A stretch of DNA of 64,000 nucleotides. Source: Balanoglossus misakiensis. Taxonomy: Eukaryota > Hemichordata. Both the position numbers and the translations under genes were made by a program. The notes beneath the pieces were generated by a model. It was not told where the DNA came from and searched no databases. It was given only the letters and a program-made list of their open reading frames with translations. This document shows positions 36,312 to 48,369 of the stretch, one piece after another (position 1 is the first letter of the stretch; every line of letters begins with the position of its first letter). The stretch lies in NCBI GenBank assembly GCA_040954595.2, contig CM082579.2, positions 12,214,001-12,278,000 of the forward strand, given 5' to 3'.

Positions 36312-38456
36312 CTATTCAAAATTATGTGAATGACTTAAACTGTAATGATGTAAGCAGTTCGGATGTCGACTGTTCAGCCTTAAACCAGACTATTTCCATG
36401 GCCGAAATTAAAAGTAGTATAGCAAAATTAAAAAATAATAAAGCTCCTGGGTATGATGGCATACAAGCAGAATTTTGGAAACATGCACCTGAAGGGATTT
36501 TTGATATGCTGTTCACACTTTTCAATGAAGTTTTTGATAAAGGGATTTTCCCCCAACAGTGGGCAATGGGATTGATTAGCCCTATACATAAGAAGGGAAA
36601 CAGAGACACCCCAGAAAATTACCGTAGCATTATGCTTCTTAACGTTGTAAGTAAAATTTATACATTTATTTTAACAGACAGACTTGTACATTGGTTTGAT
36701 GAGTTCAATGAAATTGTGGAACCTCAGAGTGGATTCAGAAAGAAAAGAAACACTTTGGATAACATTTTTATTTTACGTACACTTATTGAAAAGTATGTCT
36801 TCCACTTAAAGAGTCGCCTATATTGTGCCTTTATAGACTATGAAAAAGCATTCGATAGGGTTCATCATTATTCACTTTTCTATAAACTAGCCATGACAGG
36901 CATGAGGGGTAAACTTTTGTCTTCTTTATACGCTATGTACTCGCATGTTAAAGCATCAGTTAAAACTCTGCATGGGGTGACTAATTTTTTTGATATTAAT
37001 ATAGGAGTCCAACAAGGTTCTGTTATTTCCCCCCTTTTGTTTTGCTTCTACATTAATGATATTGAAGACGCTCTTACACAAGGTAGAGAAACTGTTGTCT
37101 ATGCCAACACAGTAAAATTGTTGTATTTACTCTATGCTGATGATCTTGCTTTATTTAGCAGCACTCCCATTGGTCTACAGCGTTTGCTGAACAGACTGGC
37201 AGACTATTGTAAAAAGTGGAGACTCACTGTTAATCTTAACAAAACAAAAATTATTGTTTTCCGTAAGGCTGGAAGTTTGAAAAAATGTGAAAAATGGTTT
37301 TTGAAGGGGAAAAAGATAGAAGTTGTTTCTAAATATAACTATCTGGGTGTAATATTTTCAAGTTCTGGAATTTGGTTTCAAGCTCAAAAATATATTTCAG
37401 AACAAGCCAGGAAAGCTCTTCACTTAGTACAAAGTAGCCTCTGTAAAGTTGACGGAATACAACCAGACATTGCTTTCAGAGTTTTTGATTGTAAAATATT
37501 GCCAGTCCTTCTTTATGGCAGTGCAATTTGGGGGACCAATGATTGTGTAGATGTGGAAAAGATTCATCATAGATTTTGTAAGTTTCTTTTGGGTGTACGT
37601 ATAAATACAACAAACTCAGCGGTGCGGGGAGAACTTGGAAGGTATCCCATTCGCATACAAATTTATATACAAATATTACGTTTTTGGTTCAAATGTGTTA
37701 ATCCAACCTCACCAAAAATAGTTACAGACTGTTATAAATACCAATATAATAGGGCTGAAAAGGGTTATAAATGCTGGGGGCTGTTTGTGAAAAATTTACT
37801 CTGTAATTATGGTTTTGCTGAGATATGGGCTTTCCAAGACTCAGTAAATGGAGATTTCTTTTTACCTCGGTTCAAACAAAGATGTCAAGACATTTCAATA
37901 CAGGAATGGCAAACTGAAATAAGATGTAGTTCAAAACTGAGAACTTACTGTATGTTTAAAAATAAGTTTTCATGTGAGAAATATTTAGAATGTATTTCAG
38001 ACACAGTCCATAGATATGCGTTGTCTCGTTTTAGATTATCATCACACAATTTAAATATTGAACAGGGAAGAAAACATGGGGTTCCACGCGAACAAAGACT
38101 TTGTCCATTTCAATCTTGTGATTCTGTAGAAGACGAGTTCCATTTTTTATTGGTATGCCCAGTATATCAGTGTATTAGAGAGAGATTTATCCCAAAATTC
38201 TTCTATGACACACCCCATGAGTGGAAATTTACTTTATAACTTCAGTCAAACAAGCCATTCACACTACAAAATCTTGCCAGATATATCTTTTATGCTTTTA
38301 AACAGCGACATAAACTCCTTGATGATGATCAAGAGTAAAACTGTACGAGGAACGAACCCTCAAGCGACTGTAAATTTTGATATTCTTTTTTTGTTATGTA
38401 CAATATGGCTGGTGGCCAATAGTACTGAATAAATGCATTATTATTTACCTCGGTGA
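36312..38456 (+). mobile_element. 5'-truncated LINE inserted in the transposase, 8-bp target duplication
   Basis: CTGAATTT occurs at 36304-36311 and again at 38457-38464. Removing the insert and one copy restores the transposase frame through the Pro-Glu-Phe / Asp-Tyr-Lys junction. The insert begins inside the RT frame, as expected for 5' truncation during target-primed reverse transcription, and ends with a 217-bp 3' UTR. No long poly-A tail; the end is AT-rich with AATAAATGC. Confidence 0.85.
36314..38239 (+). CDS. Non-LTR retrotransposon reverse transcriptase (partial, open)
   Basis: About 641 codons with no stop. RT motifs in order: NKAPGYDG, PIHKKGN with ENYRSIMLLN, QSGFRKKRNTLDNI, FIDYEKAFDRV (motif A, catalytic Asp), GVQQGSVISPLLF (motif B), LLYADDLALFS (motif C, catalytic Asp pair), then YNYLGVIFSSSG (thumb). 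The C-terminal region contains CPFQSC ... DEFHFLLVCP, a Cys/His motif typical of LINE ORF2 tails. The endonuclease domain that would precede is absent because of truncation. All catalytic residues are present, but the copy lacks a promoter and EN, so it is unlikely to act alone. Jockey/CR1-like affinity is inferred from motif style. Confidence 0.85.
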   Translation: MQNYVNDLNCNDVSSSDVDCSALNQTISMAEIKSSIAKLKNNKAPGYDGIQAEFWKHAPEGIFDMLFTLFNEVFDKGIFPQQWAMGLISPIHKKGNRDTPENYRSIMLLNVVSKIYTFILTDRLVHWFDEFNEIVEPQSGFRKKRNTLDNIFILRTLIEKYVFHLKSRLYCAFIDYEKAFDRVHHYSLFYKLAMTGMRGKLLSSLYAMYSHVKASVKTLHGVTNFFDINIGVQQGSVISPLLFCFYINDIEDALTQGRETVVYANTVKLLYLLYADDLALFSSTPIGLQRLLNRLADYCKKWRLTVNLNKTKIIVFRKAGSLKKCEKWFLKGKKIEVVSKYNYLGVIFSSSGIWFQAQKYISEQARKALHLVQSSLCKVDGIQPDIAFRVFDCKILPVLLYGSAIWGTNDCVDVEKIHHRFCKFLLGVRINTTNSAVRGELGRYPIRIQIYIQILRFWFKCVNPTSPKIVTDCYKYQYNRAEKGYKCWGLFVKNLLCNYGFAEIWAFQDSVNGDFFLPRFKQRCQDISIQEWQTEIRCSSKLRTYCMFKNKFSCEKYLECISDTVHRYALSRFRLSSHNLNIEQGRKHGVPREQRLCPFQSCDSVEDEFHFLLVCPVYQCIRERFIPKFFYDTPHEWKFTL

Positions 38457-38923
38457 CTGAATTTGACTACAAACAAATGGTAGCAAGAATGCAGTTAGCA
38501 GCGCTTGACCATAACAATAATGTAGGGCGCAAGCAGGCCGTCATCAAGAAAAGCCGGCGAAACACAGGTAGCAAGGGGGAGTTGCGCTTAAGAACTGTGT
38601 TTCACAAAGGCAGTGGTAAATGGATTGCACGTCCAATCCTCGAGAAAAAAAGTTATGGATATCTTTCCGATATGTTAGAAAGAGTTCTGTCCAGAAAAAT
38701 GAATGGGGAAAAGTCATCTGTTGAGGCTGATAAGCGAAAACTTCCCCGAAATGTGGCCAAGGTTCCTCAGCCAAAGAAACAAGATTTAGTGAAAAACCAC
38801 ATCACACGATTTGGTTGAAATTATTTGTGGTATTTTAATCGATGTAAAATTGAAAATGTCAGATGAGGCCTTAGTGTCTTTACCAATGGAAATACATCGT
38901 CATTGTAAATAAAAGTGTAAATA

Positions 38924-39875
38924 TTATTCAAAACTCGTGGCTTCTTCTACTTCTTTGTAACCGGTGTACTTGCTACCGTCTTCTGGAAACCGTTTCCGTA
39001 TCATGGAGACAACACAAGCAGGCAGTACACGTCTGTTATTCTTGCCCAGTCTTTCGCCTCGATGCGCCCATAAAATAAACTGTCTGTATTCCATCAAACG
39101 GGATTGCCTGAAAATGAGTAAGAGACGTTCATGAACTTAAAAAAAACACTAACGCGTAAATTGTACGGATAACATTGAGCTTCGACGCTTAAAATGTACA
39201 AATAGGGCCATTCTTTTTGACAGACTTGCCCGACAAAAGAGTTCACAAAACTGCCGACCCGCCCCTATGGCTTCGCAAACTGACACACACACAACAACAT
39301 CAGATGTTTCGTAAAATAAACGTGACAGGATATTTAGTATCAGAAAAAAGTTAAATCGATAGCACACAAAGTTATTCGAACTAATTATGTCCATTTGAAG
39401 TCATCAACAAAGCTTACCTGTTGGTTAGAGTGTCGGGTGAGCGGCCAACACGCCGCTTATAAAGGTGGAATTGCACATAAGCAGTGGCAAGGATGGCAGG
39501 TTCCAAGCAAACCAAATCTAAATCAGGATGTTCTGTGACACACTTTCTCGTTTCCAATTGTTCTGAAATAACATCGATCTCGTGACAACAGCGACATTCC
39601 CTTGCAGTTGGCATGATCGGACAACGACTGCAACCACACCAAGTAAGCGTTGACAAACGGGACACGTCGGAGATCGGAAGTGGAAAATCACAGTGGGGTG
39701 AATCAGTATCGTCGGAACTGCATGAACTATCACTTTCTGCACTGGAGTCAGTTTCGTTATCTGAAAATTCAGTCGCTTGATCATGGAAGGGGATCTCTGG
39801 CTCAAAGTTGTAACCTACTACCCGAGAATATGTTGCCATGTTAGCGTCGTCGGTCGTTTGAGTGCAGGCGTGCAT
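38924..39875 (-). CDS. P2X7 ballast-like zinc-binding domain protein, second gene of the transposon
   Basis: Exons 39875-39418 and 39107-38924 (donor AACAG|GTAAGC, acceptor TTTTCAG, phase 2, intron 310 bp), stop at 38924-38926. About 213 residues. An acidic Ser-rich region (residues 35-62) is followed by WCGCSRCPIMPTARECRCC, where the spaced Cys match the zinc-binding motif of the P2X7 receptor cytoplasmic ballast domain. CVTEHPDLDLVCLEP follows, then in exon 2 RLMEYRQFILWAH, NNRRVLPACVV, IRKRFP and YTGY. In vertebrates this domain is fused to P2X7; in invertebrates it occurs free or in other combinations (family knowledge). There is no channel domain here. A second ATG at 39839 is possible. 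A CRE lies 73 bp upstream. No disabling change seen. Role in transposition is unknown. Confidence 0.8.
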
Positions 39876-39947
39876 GAGCTTGTTTTGAACTTGCTTATAC
39901 GCCTCAGCAGCGCTATCGCGCTAGCAGACGACGCCACCACGAGTTGC

Positions 39948-39955
39948 TGACGTCA
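39948..39955 (-). promoter_or_regulatory. CRE palindrome in right transposon terminus
   Basis: TGACGTCA followed, on the minus strand, by GCAACT; same as at 33209. An ETS-like CCGGAAGTG lies beside it. Confidence 0.5.
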
Positions 39956-40803
39956 TCACTTCCGGGTTCGCGTAGTTTTTGGATGGCTGTAGCTCTGTTA
40001 TGCGTAAGTGAAAGTGAATGAAACCAACGTTTTTCACAGTACTTTTTAATATGATTTCGCAGAATTAGCTATAAAACGGAAAACAACGTTCCACTTTAAA
40101 GATACAGAACGAAACATTGAAACTGGACACTTTGAAGACAAGACATTGGGACAAGAAAGAAAAAGAAAAATTTTACTGGAAGCTGAACTGTCGTACAATG
40201 ATTCTGAAATGGCTTTCTGGGGGTATTCATGGCAGGCTAGTCTGAAAACCCGGACCGAGACGAGACTAGATGAGACAAAAAGATTCCCCATCTTACTGAT
40301 AGAAAAGTTACTCTTTTTTTTCCGCATGGGAAACATCAGTATCAATGCCACGAAAAAAAAAAACTTTTTTACAATAAATAAAGTTCTTGTTAATTATTAC
40401 TACATTTTCAGCTTAGTGACTTTGATTCCATGGTCAAATGTACAATTAGGTATTCGGACAACCGGTGAATATCAGGTTGTCTTCGACATAGTATGTTGCC
40501 TCATACGATTGCAACTGATACCACCTGCACATGCTGAGTGGAAGGACCATCAACATTTCACTAACGGGTGGGTCGGGTATGAAGACAGAACGTGAATGAA
40601 TTCAATTTTGCACATCACAATTGAAACCTAATCTGCCAAAAACATTCCAAAATGTTCATTTCACTGACATCTATCTTGATACCCATGTCTCAACATGGAT
40701 ATTTCTTACAGTTTGAGCATGGTCAACGTACCCCAAAAATGGTTTGTTCTCTCACAAATAGCGAACACATCTTTTCACCAGGACTGACCCACAACAGTAT
40801 TTA

Positions 40804-40945
40804 AATAATAGCACATGATAGCGAGGGCAATATCGCGATTTGACGCCTGCACGAGGGATGGTACCATCAATATTATGGTCAGAGGGCACCAGCCCGACAG
40901 CAGGCTTCAAATCGTGATGTTGCCCGAGCATCATGTGTTATTAAT
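40804..40945. mobile_element. Hairpin MITE of about 142 bp
   Basis: AATAGCACATGATAGCGAGG GCAAT at the left is mirrored by the right end (TTGCCC ... CATCATGTGTTATTA) around a loop with a GGTACC palindrome. Confidence 0.6.
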
Positions 40946-42062
40946 TTTATTACGCCGAACATTTTAACGTGCATACACTGAAGCATAGAAGAACTTAGGG
41001 TTGCGTCCATGTCGTACGTTGCTGAGAATGTAAAATGTCTCGATCTCCAAAGAACTATACCTACTTCGAACTCAGATAATTTTGAGGATACTGTGCTGTT
41101 GGTTGCGATTTTGGTGTATATCTTGCCTGTTTGCAGTAAAATATCGTCCAGTTTAATAGGTATGAAGCCCGTGTGTCGTTTTGAAGGCCATTGATGCGGG
41201 AGTTGACTGATCGTGGAGGAAGCCATTGGACGACAGTTTGTTACGCGCAGAAGTCGGGCGCAGAACCCCAAGACAATCCAATATCAACAGGGCTTTATCA
41301 ACTCTTGCCATGTTATATCACTTTTTTTCTCTATGTAACGTGAGCGCGTCTCAGCTAATCACGGATACGACATAATACGTGAGGTGTAATAATTTGTTCT
41401 ATTACGCGAAACATCCAAGTGAATTGGAGTGGACCTTGTTTTATCCTGGTAAACCACTCTCAAAAGACTTACGATGTGGTTTCAGAAATAAAATGGTGTC
41501 ACTCAACGTATATTACGGGACTGGGAGCTTTGCGTGAGAAGTTGATCAACAGCGATTAGTTTTGGGTCTCTACCTTTGAAACCGGTGAAATCTCCCGTGA
41601 ACACACCCGTAACAAGCTCATCGAAATTAACGAGAATTGAATTTGAAAAATGGATAGACCTTCTACACTATACCCACAAAGAAATAGTGGCTCAACTCAT
41701 GCAATACGGCGCAATTAACTCAGTCTGCGTACGGTGAAGTGTGTGGGGGCTATTCGTAACTACATGTATTAAGCTGGCGGTCCTTGGACATGTACATGTA
41801 ATCGGTGTACCTAAGTACGTACACACAGACCTGTACGCAGGGCTAGGTGTACCTAGGATTTGTAGTCAACATCGTTTTCCCATGGTTCGACCGAAGAAAA
41901 TTTCAACTCTTGGGTTTTATCTTTCGTTCGCGTGTTGTGCTTCAGTAGAAAAGACATGAAGATTTAACTTATATATACTATAAAATAATGGAAAGGGGAA
42001 TCACACACATTTTGCCGTGCTATTTTAGGTCCCATTGGTATGTACCATGTGACCTTATGAAA

Positions 42063-42240
<178 letters not shown>

Positions 42241-43898
42241 GTTTGTTCACATCAAAATTTGAAAACCGCTGTGCGTATAACCTCGATATCTGGTGTGTAG
42301 ATGCAGGCCGGGCTGTAGATGGGAGTTTGTTCAAATGAAGTTGTCATTGCCAAAAATTAGCTGGGAAAATGTAAAATTTGTCAAAACTCAAAAACTCAAC
42401 AACGACTGGTCGGATTAATTTGAAAATTGGCTTGCATGTATCTTATGTCTACCTCAAACAGTCCTGCATGTTTTGAGCTAATATTATCTATTTTCTATTT
42501 TTTATGCATGTTTTTGTATTTTTCCATATTATTAGTAAACAAATCTTCATTTCTGAAAGTGATAGGCCTACTTCTTTGAAATTTAGTACGAATCTTCCTA
42601 TATAATGTCACCTGTGAAAAAAATACAGGTGACATTGCACGCAGAAATGATCTAATCACAAAGAAATATGGAATGTAAAAAATTGACAAGGAACATGCCC
42701 AATAAACTGTCATGTGTCATGGCAGTCTTACAAGTGGTGCTAGAAAAAAATATTTTTGACCAAAAATTGTCTGTACAAACACATATGACAAGCAACTTCT
42801 TTCAGTCAGCCCTGGAACAGACAGACAGACACACACACTGACCTGCCACTGGTAATTAAAAATTTAATAGCTGGTGGTCTCTGTAACAGCTGGCCTATTA
42901 AAGTTATGTAAACATGTCTAAGTTGGGGGTAACAGCTCATTGTAAACAGTAACTTTCAAAACAACTGGACAATGTGTTTAAGAGAAGATTTTCTAACCAA
43001 AAACAAAGAAACTTACAAAAAACTCGCTAAATATTGAATATTTCTGATATCAGAATTCAATAATAGTTCCACACATACATGTATGTGTTATGAAATTGTA
43101 TCCTAAATTTCAAAGCAATCAGAGAAAAAACAAATTTCAATGCAATCCAGCAAACAATTTCACAGAAAATATTTGTTCAAAAGTGGCAAAAACACAAATA
43201 TGCAAATATCACCAAAATTGTACAATATCTTACTTCAATCACTATGAGGAACATGCCTACCAAAGTAAAATGCAATGTGACAAGCGGTTTCAGAAAAAAC
43301 AATTGTTGACAAAAATTGGATAAAATTTCCCCAATAACACATTTATGCAAATATCGATTTTTTTAACAACATATTACTTAGGTTACCCTTAGGAACATGC
43401 CTACCAAATTGCAAAGGAATCTGGCATGCGGTTTTAAAGAAGAATTTTTTGTCAAAAATGGCAAAAATTGCTCAAAATTTTAAATCTGCAAATTTTGCCA
43501 CAATTGGAACAAAACTATGGTTACTCAGACAACCTTTAGGAAGCTTCATACTAAATTTCAAAGAAGTAGGCCTATCACTTCCAGAAATAAAGATTTGTTT
43601 ACAAATAATGTGGTAAAATACAAAAAATGCATAAAAAATAGAAAATCGATTATATTAGCTCAAAACATACAGGATTGTTTGAGGTAGACATAAGGTACAT
43701 GCATGCCAATTTTTAAATCAATCTGACCAGGGGTTGTTGAGTTTTTGAGTTTTGACCAATTTCACATTTTCCCAGATAATTTGCATATTTTTGGCAATGG
43801 CAACTTCATTTGAACAAACGCCCATCTACAGCCTGACCTGCATCTACACCAGATATCGAGGTTATACGCACAGCGGTTTTCAAATTTTGATGTGAACA

Positions 43899-44128
<230 letters not shown>

Positions 44129-44879
44129 GACGCAACCGATCCCATAAAGTCCCATGGTATAAACCAATGGGACCTAAAAATAATTTGATATAGATATGAT
44201 GGGAAGTTGAGGAAAGGAAGATTTCATGCTTATCCCATGCTACTTTCTACTAATGTCATATTCATAAAATTTCATAAAATGAAACTTAACTGCATGCTCA
44301 TTATTACAAAATTAAAAAAAGGGTGTCACCACGTATTTTTAAAGATATATCTCGATTTCTAACTCAGGGTTACTAAATATTGCATTTCCAAAAGCATTTT
44401 AAACGCCTGTGTTGAAAAAAATAAGTAGCCTAGGGGGTAATGTTCGTGAGGGGTCAAAGGTCCATGGGTCATCTTCATTATGAGATAGAAGTTAAATGTC
44501 TACACAAATGCATACTCATGTAATAACCCTATAATCTTATTTTTACAAGGTACCCCAGTATGGTGAGTATTGGCTGACCTGAAACCTAATTCTGTCATGC
44601 TAGGGAGTAAATTGCGCGGACGCGTATTTGCAAGGGAATTCTTCGCACTCAACCTTAAACTAAAGCTTTCGTATAAAATAACTAAATTATGCAAAGTTCT
44701 ACTAATTTTTCCGTGGGCAATTTGCGAAATTTGCAGTTTAAAAGTTGACGAATTATGATATATATGTTAATGAGGCCAAAGGTCACCCACGTCTGCCCAC
44801 TTCATTTATATAAAGCAAGGTGATGGCTGAAATTTTTACATCCAATCCGATTGGCAGGCACACAACAACAAATACTACG

Positions 44880-46855
44880 ATCCACTCAATACAAAAATGC
44901 GTTTTTGGCAAGTTTTAGCCCAAAAAGGCCCTTTTTAGAAATTAAAATCAAACTTTTCTTCATAAAGTTCAGAGATCATGCGATATATGAAAAGGTCATT
45001 ATATGTAAAAATTGGTGCTGATTCTAGAAATAACAGTCTCATTGACACCACTCAAGACAAAATTGCCGTTTTTGTCACTTTTTTGCCCCCAAAAGATCAC
45101 TTTTAGAAAACATTCAAAACTCCAATATCTTCTTCACTTTCGGAGATCTGATAATGTATTATATACCCACTATATGTAAAATTGTGTGACTATTCCAAAA
45201 AAGCAGCTTTATTGACGCCACTCAAGACAAAGTGCCTTTTAGCAAGTTTTTGCCCCCAAAAGCCATTTTCAGGAAAACAATAAAAACAAGCTGTTTTCTT
45301 CATATTTGGAGATTTTACGATGTATGAAAAGTCCATTTTATGTAAAATGGGTGTTGTTTCCAAAAAAAGCACTCTTATTGACCTCGGTCATGATGGAAAC
45401 ACCTTTGTGGCTATGTTTTGCACAACTTTCAAATGGTTATTTTTGTAGAAAATATTTATAACATTCTGTTTTCTTCACTTTTGGTGATCTTATGATAAAT
45501 AAAAGCCCAAACTGAAGTCTTACTTACCCTATTCAAAAGGAAATTGCCATTCTGGCCACGTTTTTGGTCAAAAATGGTCATTAAAAAAACACTAAAGACA
45601 AATTGTTTTCTTCATATTCAGAGATCTCACCATGAATGAAGTCCATTCTATGTAAAATGTTGTGACTATTCCAAAACGGCAGTCTGGTTGGCCCCACTCT
45701 GGTAAAAATTGCCTTTTTGCCATTTATTGCCTAAAATAGACCTACCGAAGACAAATTTATCACTTCACCCATTTTCTGGAGAAAAAATATTTGCCTAGGA
45801 GTTTTGCAAAATTAGCCCAAATTTAACTCATGATGATGTTGAAACAGCGTCGAGAGGAAAAGAAGTTACGAGTTGAACCAAGTAGCGTCGTTTAATATAA
45901 ACATGCCGCCTGGGACCAAGCATTAAACATGATACAGACGACTAAAAGACTGGCATAGCACAGGGAAAATTCCAAAATATTCCCATAGAGCAGTTGCAAA
46001 TTAAAACGTCAAGGAATTTAAGTGTTTTTTTATAATTATTTGGTTTTAACCCTCATTTTCCCTGTTGTGTGCTAGTTCAGGGGTCAGTTTTAGCTCTATT
46101 GAGTATTTAGCATCGTTGGATCGCACTCCTGTCCAATCGTAATGACGGAGGTGTCATGATATAATATAATTTCTGATTTTGTAATCAGATTGAAGAGGAG
46201 TAATGTCAACAATCTCTCCGGAGCTGGTATACCTGTACATAAACATTTTTATACCATGTATAATCGAGTTATAGTAGACAGTGTGTATACATGGATCGTC
46301 TCGTTTTATTGTTCCATTTTAGGCTAAATGTGCCAAATTGTGACAACTATGTCTTTCAATATAATCAATTCAACTGATATCATTATGGTTATGGCGTTTT
46401 AAATTTGCAAATACATCAGAACTCAAAAGCCAAAAAACAACAATTATTTTGTTTTCTGAAAAAGACAATTGTTGACCAAAAGGCAATTTTGTATTGAGTG
46501 GGGTGTCTCAATAAGACTATTGTATTGGTATCAGCATATTTTTTTGCAAAACAAAATGACTTTCCATTCATCATCAAACATTTAAATACGAAGAACAGCT
46601 TGTTTTCATTTTTTCTTGAAATGACAAAAAAATGGCCAGAAGGACAATTGTGTAGGGCTGAAAAGAATGTTTGTTTTAGAATCGACTCCCTTTTTTAACA
46701 AAAAAGGACTTTCCATACAACATAAGATCTCTGAATATGAAGAAAGAAGTTTGTTTTTATCTTTTCTAACAGTTACCTTTTTTGAGCAAAGTGGCCAAAA
46801 TGGCATTTTTTTGAGTCTGTGGAGTCAGTAAGAGTGCTTTTTTGGAAAATTCACT
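44880..46855. repeat. Degenerate tandem repeat array, unit about 160-170 bp, both orientations
   Basis: Direct units from about 44900 to 45760 share TTTTCTTCATATTTGGAGAT, a CCATTTTATGTAAAAT stretch, TTCCAAAAAAGCA and a TTGCC/TTTTTGCC block. From about 46440 to 46850 the same elements appear reversed (GGACTTTCCATACAACATAAG, then ATCTCTGAATATGAAGAAAG). The stretch 45770-46440 between them lacks the unit. Confidence 0.65.
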
Positions 46856-46883
46856 ATACTTTTAAGATAGAATGAAATTTTAT

Positions 46884-46886
<3 letters not shown>

Positions 46887-46936
<50 letters not shown>

Positions 46937-47450
46937 TTATTTCTGCATAATGTAGGCCTCCGGCCCCTTATATGAATACAGAATCTTGAAGTCGTATAAG
47001 TGACACCGTCCTAAGACTGAATTATAATAGCATGTCATGAGGAAAGAAGAACAAACAAACAAACAACCAACCAATTCTAACGCTCACTCTGCTTCTTTAA
47101 CTCTGAACGCATGAAAGATAAATAAAGCTAAATTCTTGATTTGATTTACATCTTTTGTCTCCATTAAAGTCTTTAAAGAGTATAGGAAAGGTGACCTGTA
47201 AAATTCACATGGCAGGTACTTTTTCCTAAAAAAATCCCAGAAAGGGCATACTAGCAGAAAATGATATTCATCTTCTATATCTTTCTGATAAAATTTACAG
47301 ATCCTCAACACCTTGTCTATTTGTCTGTGACGCCCAGTTTCAATTTCTAGTCGATGGCTTCCACATCTAAATCTTGCCAAGGCTCGGCGATACTTGAAAA
47401 AATCAATACATGAAATATACAGTTCGAGTGTTAAATCTGTTTTGAAGTGC
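46887..47450 (-). mobile_element. 3' end of a LINE (minus strand) with ATT-repeat tail
   Basis: Minus strand reads LARFRCGSHRLEIETGRHRQ, then DKVLRICKF and DEYHFLLVCPFWDFFRKKYL, a typical ORF2 C-terminus of a CR1/jockey-like LINE, ending at a stop (47084). The 3' UTR follows (GGGGCCGGAGGCCTACATTA TGCAG) and a (TAA/ATT)n tail at 46887-46936. Related to, but distinct from, the LINE at 36312-38456. Heavily 5'-truncated. Confidence 0.8.
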
Positions 47451-47834
47451 CAGTAGAGGATATAACCTTAAATTCTGTTTTTATAAACGAAATGGATAAG
47501 TTCCTAAATGAGTTTGATCCATTTAGGGTACATGAGTCGAGAAATGACTTTTATTTATTATTAGATCACCAAAGGGAAGGAAATGGCATGTCTTTAGTAT
47601 TTTCTAAAAGCGACCCTTTTTGGACAAAAACTATTTCCATTCGTGTAGGGTTTCCTACATAAGTTACTCAATATCATTTAGAAGCCAATAACTCGAAAAT
47701 GCCCTGGTGCCCAGATGACAAACTTTACTATCAGTAACATAGGGGATCTTTTGGTCTTGTGTCGGTCCGGGTGTTCAGACTCGCCGTCCCTGGCCTTTTT
47801 TTCTCCGCGGCACGTCTACGCTCCAGTCCACAGG

Positions 47835-48126
47835 CGCTTGTACAGATGCTTTAATGGTATTTTATTGATTGTAAGGTAGCTAAAAACGATCAATCAGTAG
47901 CTTAGACAATCTCCAGATTTCGCGTCAAACGAGCGCTCACGCTATCTTCAGGCCTATACCCCACTGACACATAGATCTCTTTACATGTGTCAGCTGAGTG
48001 GGGTTTAGGCCTGAACATAGCATGAGCGCTCGTATGGACGTGAAATCGGGAGATCGTCTAAGCTACTGTTTTATCGTTTGAGCTACCTTACAATCAATAA
48101 AATACAAATAAAGCATTTGTACAAGC
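47835..48126. mobile_element. Hairpin MITE of about 290 bp
   Basis: GCTTGTACAGATGCTTTAAT and TTTTATTGATTGTAAGGTAGC at the left are mirrored at the right. The centre pairs GGCCTATACCCCACTGACAC with its complement. Confidence 0.75.
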
Positions 48127-48369
48127 CCGGAGACACCCACCCACAATTACCTAGGATATGCAAGCAACTGGGCGCCGTAGCGCCATCTATAGCAAAATCT
48201 AACCATTCTTTCCTTTTATGTGATAATAAGGCATTGGGTGCAACGCCCCTGCACGGTCCGCATCACATTATTTAATATCACTTCTACACCAGAACATGTT
48301 TAATCAATAAATATTTTTCTCCCGAAAACAACATTTATATTTTATTATATTCATTGTAGTTATATGAGT

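Larger units (their letters stand above)
33310..38818 (+). pseudogene. THAP-domain DDE transposase, split by frameshift and LINE insertion
   Basis: Exons: 33310-33642, 34600-34707, then 34867 onward, all phase 0. Residues 1-95 form a THAP finger: Cys at 4 and 9, the later CDVHF Cys-x2-His pair, and the closing AVPTIF motif. A linker with a nuclear-localisation-like PPAKKRR follows, then a small Cys motif (CPDC ... CINGH). The catalytic part shows GDGRCDSPG, ATDRH, DVWHLEKS, HKCGH and SLEVYHS, consistent with a D-D-E triad. The C-terminal piece (38465-38818) carries QLAALDHNNN and ends in a stop; AATAAA lies at 38908. Breaks: a one-base frame change near 35383 (after the WKSQ residues) and a LINE at 36312-38456. 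Outside the insertion the reading frame is well kept, so inactivation looks recent. Confidence 0.8.
33082..40095. mobile_element. Two-gene Kolobok-like DNA transposon, 7.0 kb, interrupted by a LINE
   Basis: TTAA flanks both ends (33078-33081, 40096-40099). The termini are imperfect inverted repeats: AGAGGAACG at the left, AGTGGAACG at the right when reversed. Subterminal blocks also match in inverted orientation: TTCACTTTCA(T/C)TT and TGACGTCAGCAACT. Inside are a plus-strand THAP/DDE transposase and a minus-strand gene with a P2X7-ballast-like zinc domain, convergent with ends 105 bp apart. TTAA duplication plus a THAP transposase is the known pattern of the Kolobok superfamily. Without the 2.15-kb LINE the element is about 4.9 kb. 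One frameshift and the LINE make the transposase inactive; the second gene is open. Confidence 0.75.

Noticed and set aside
47447-47662. 71-codon plus-strand ORF next to the LINE fragment
   Set aside because: No similarity to LINE proteins recognised and opposite strand to the fragment; probably chance.
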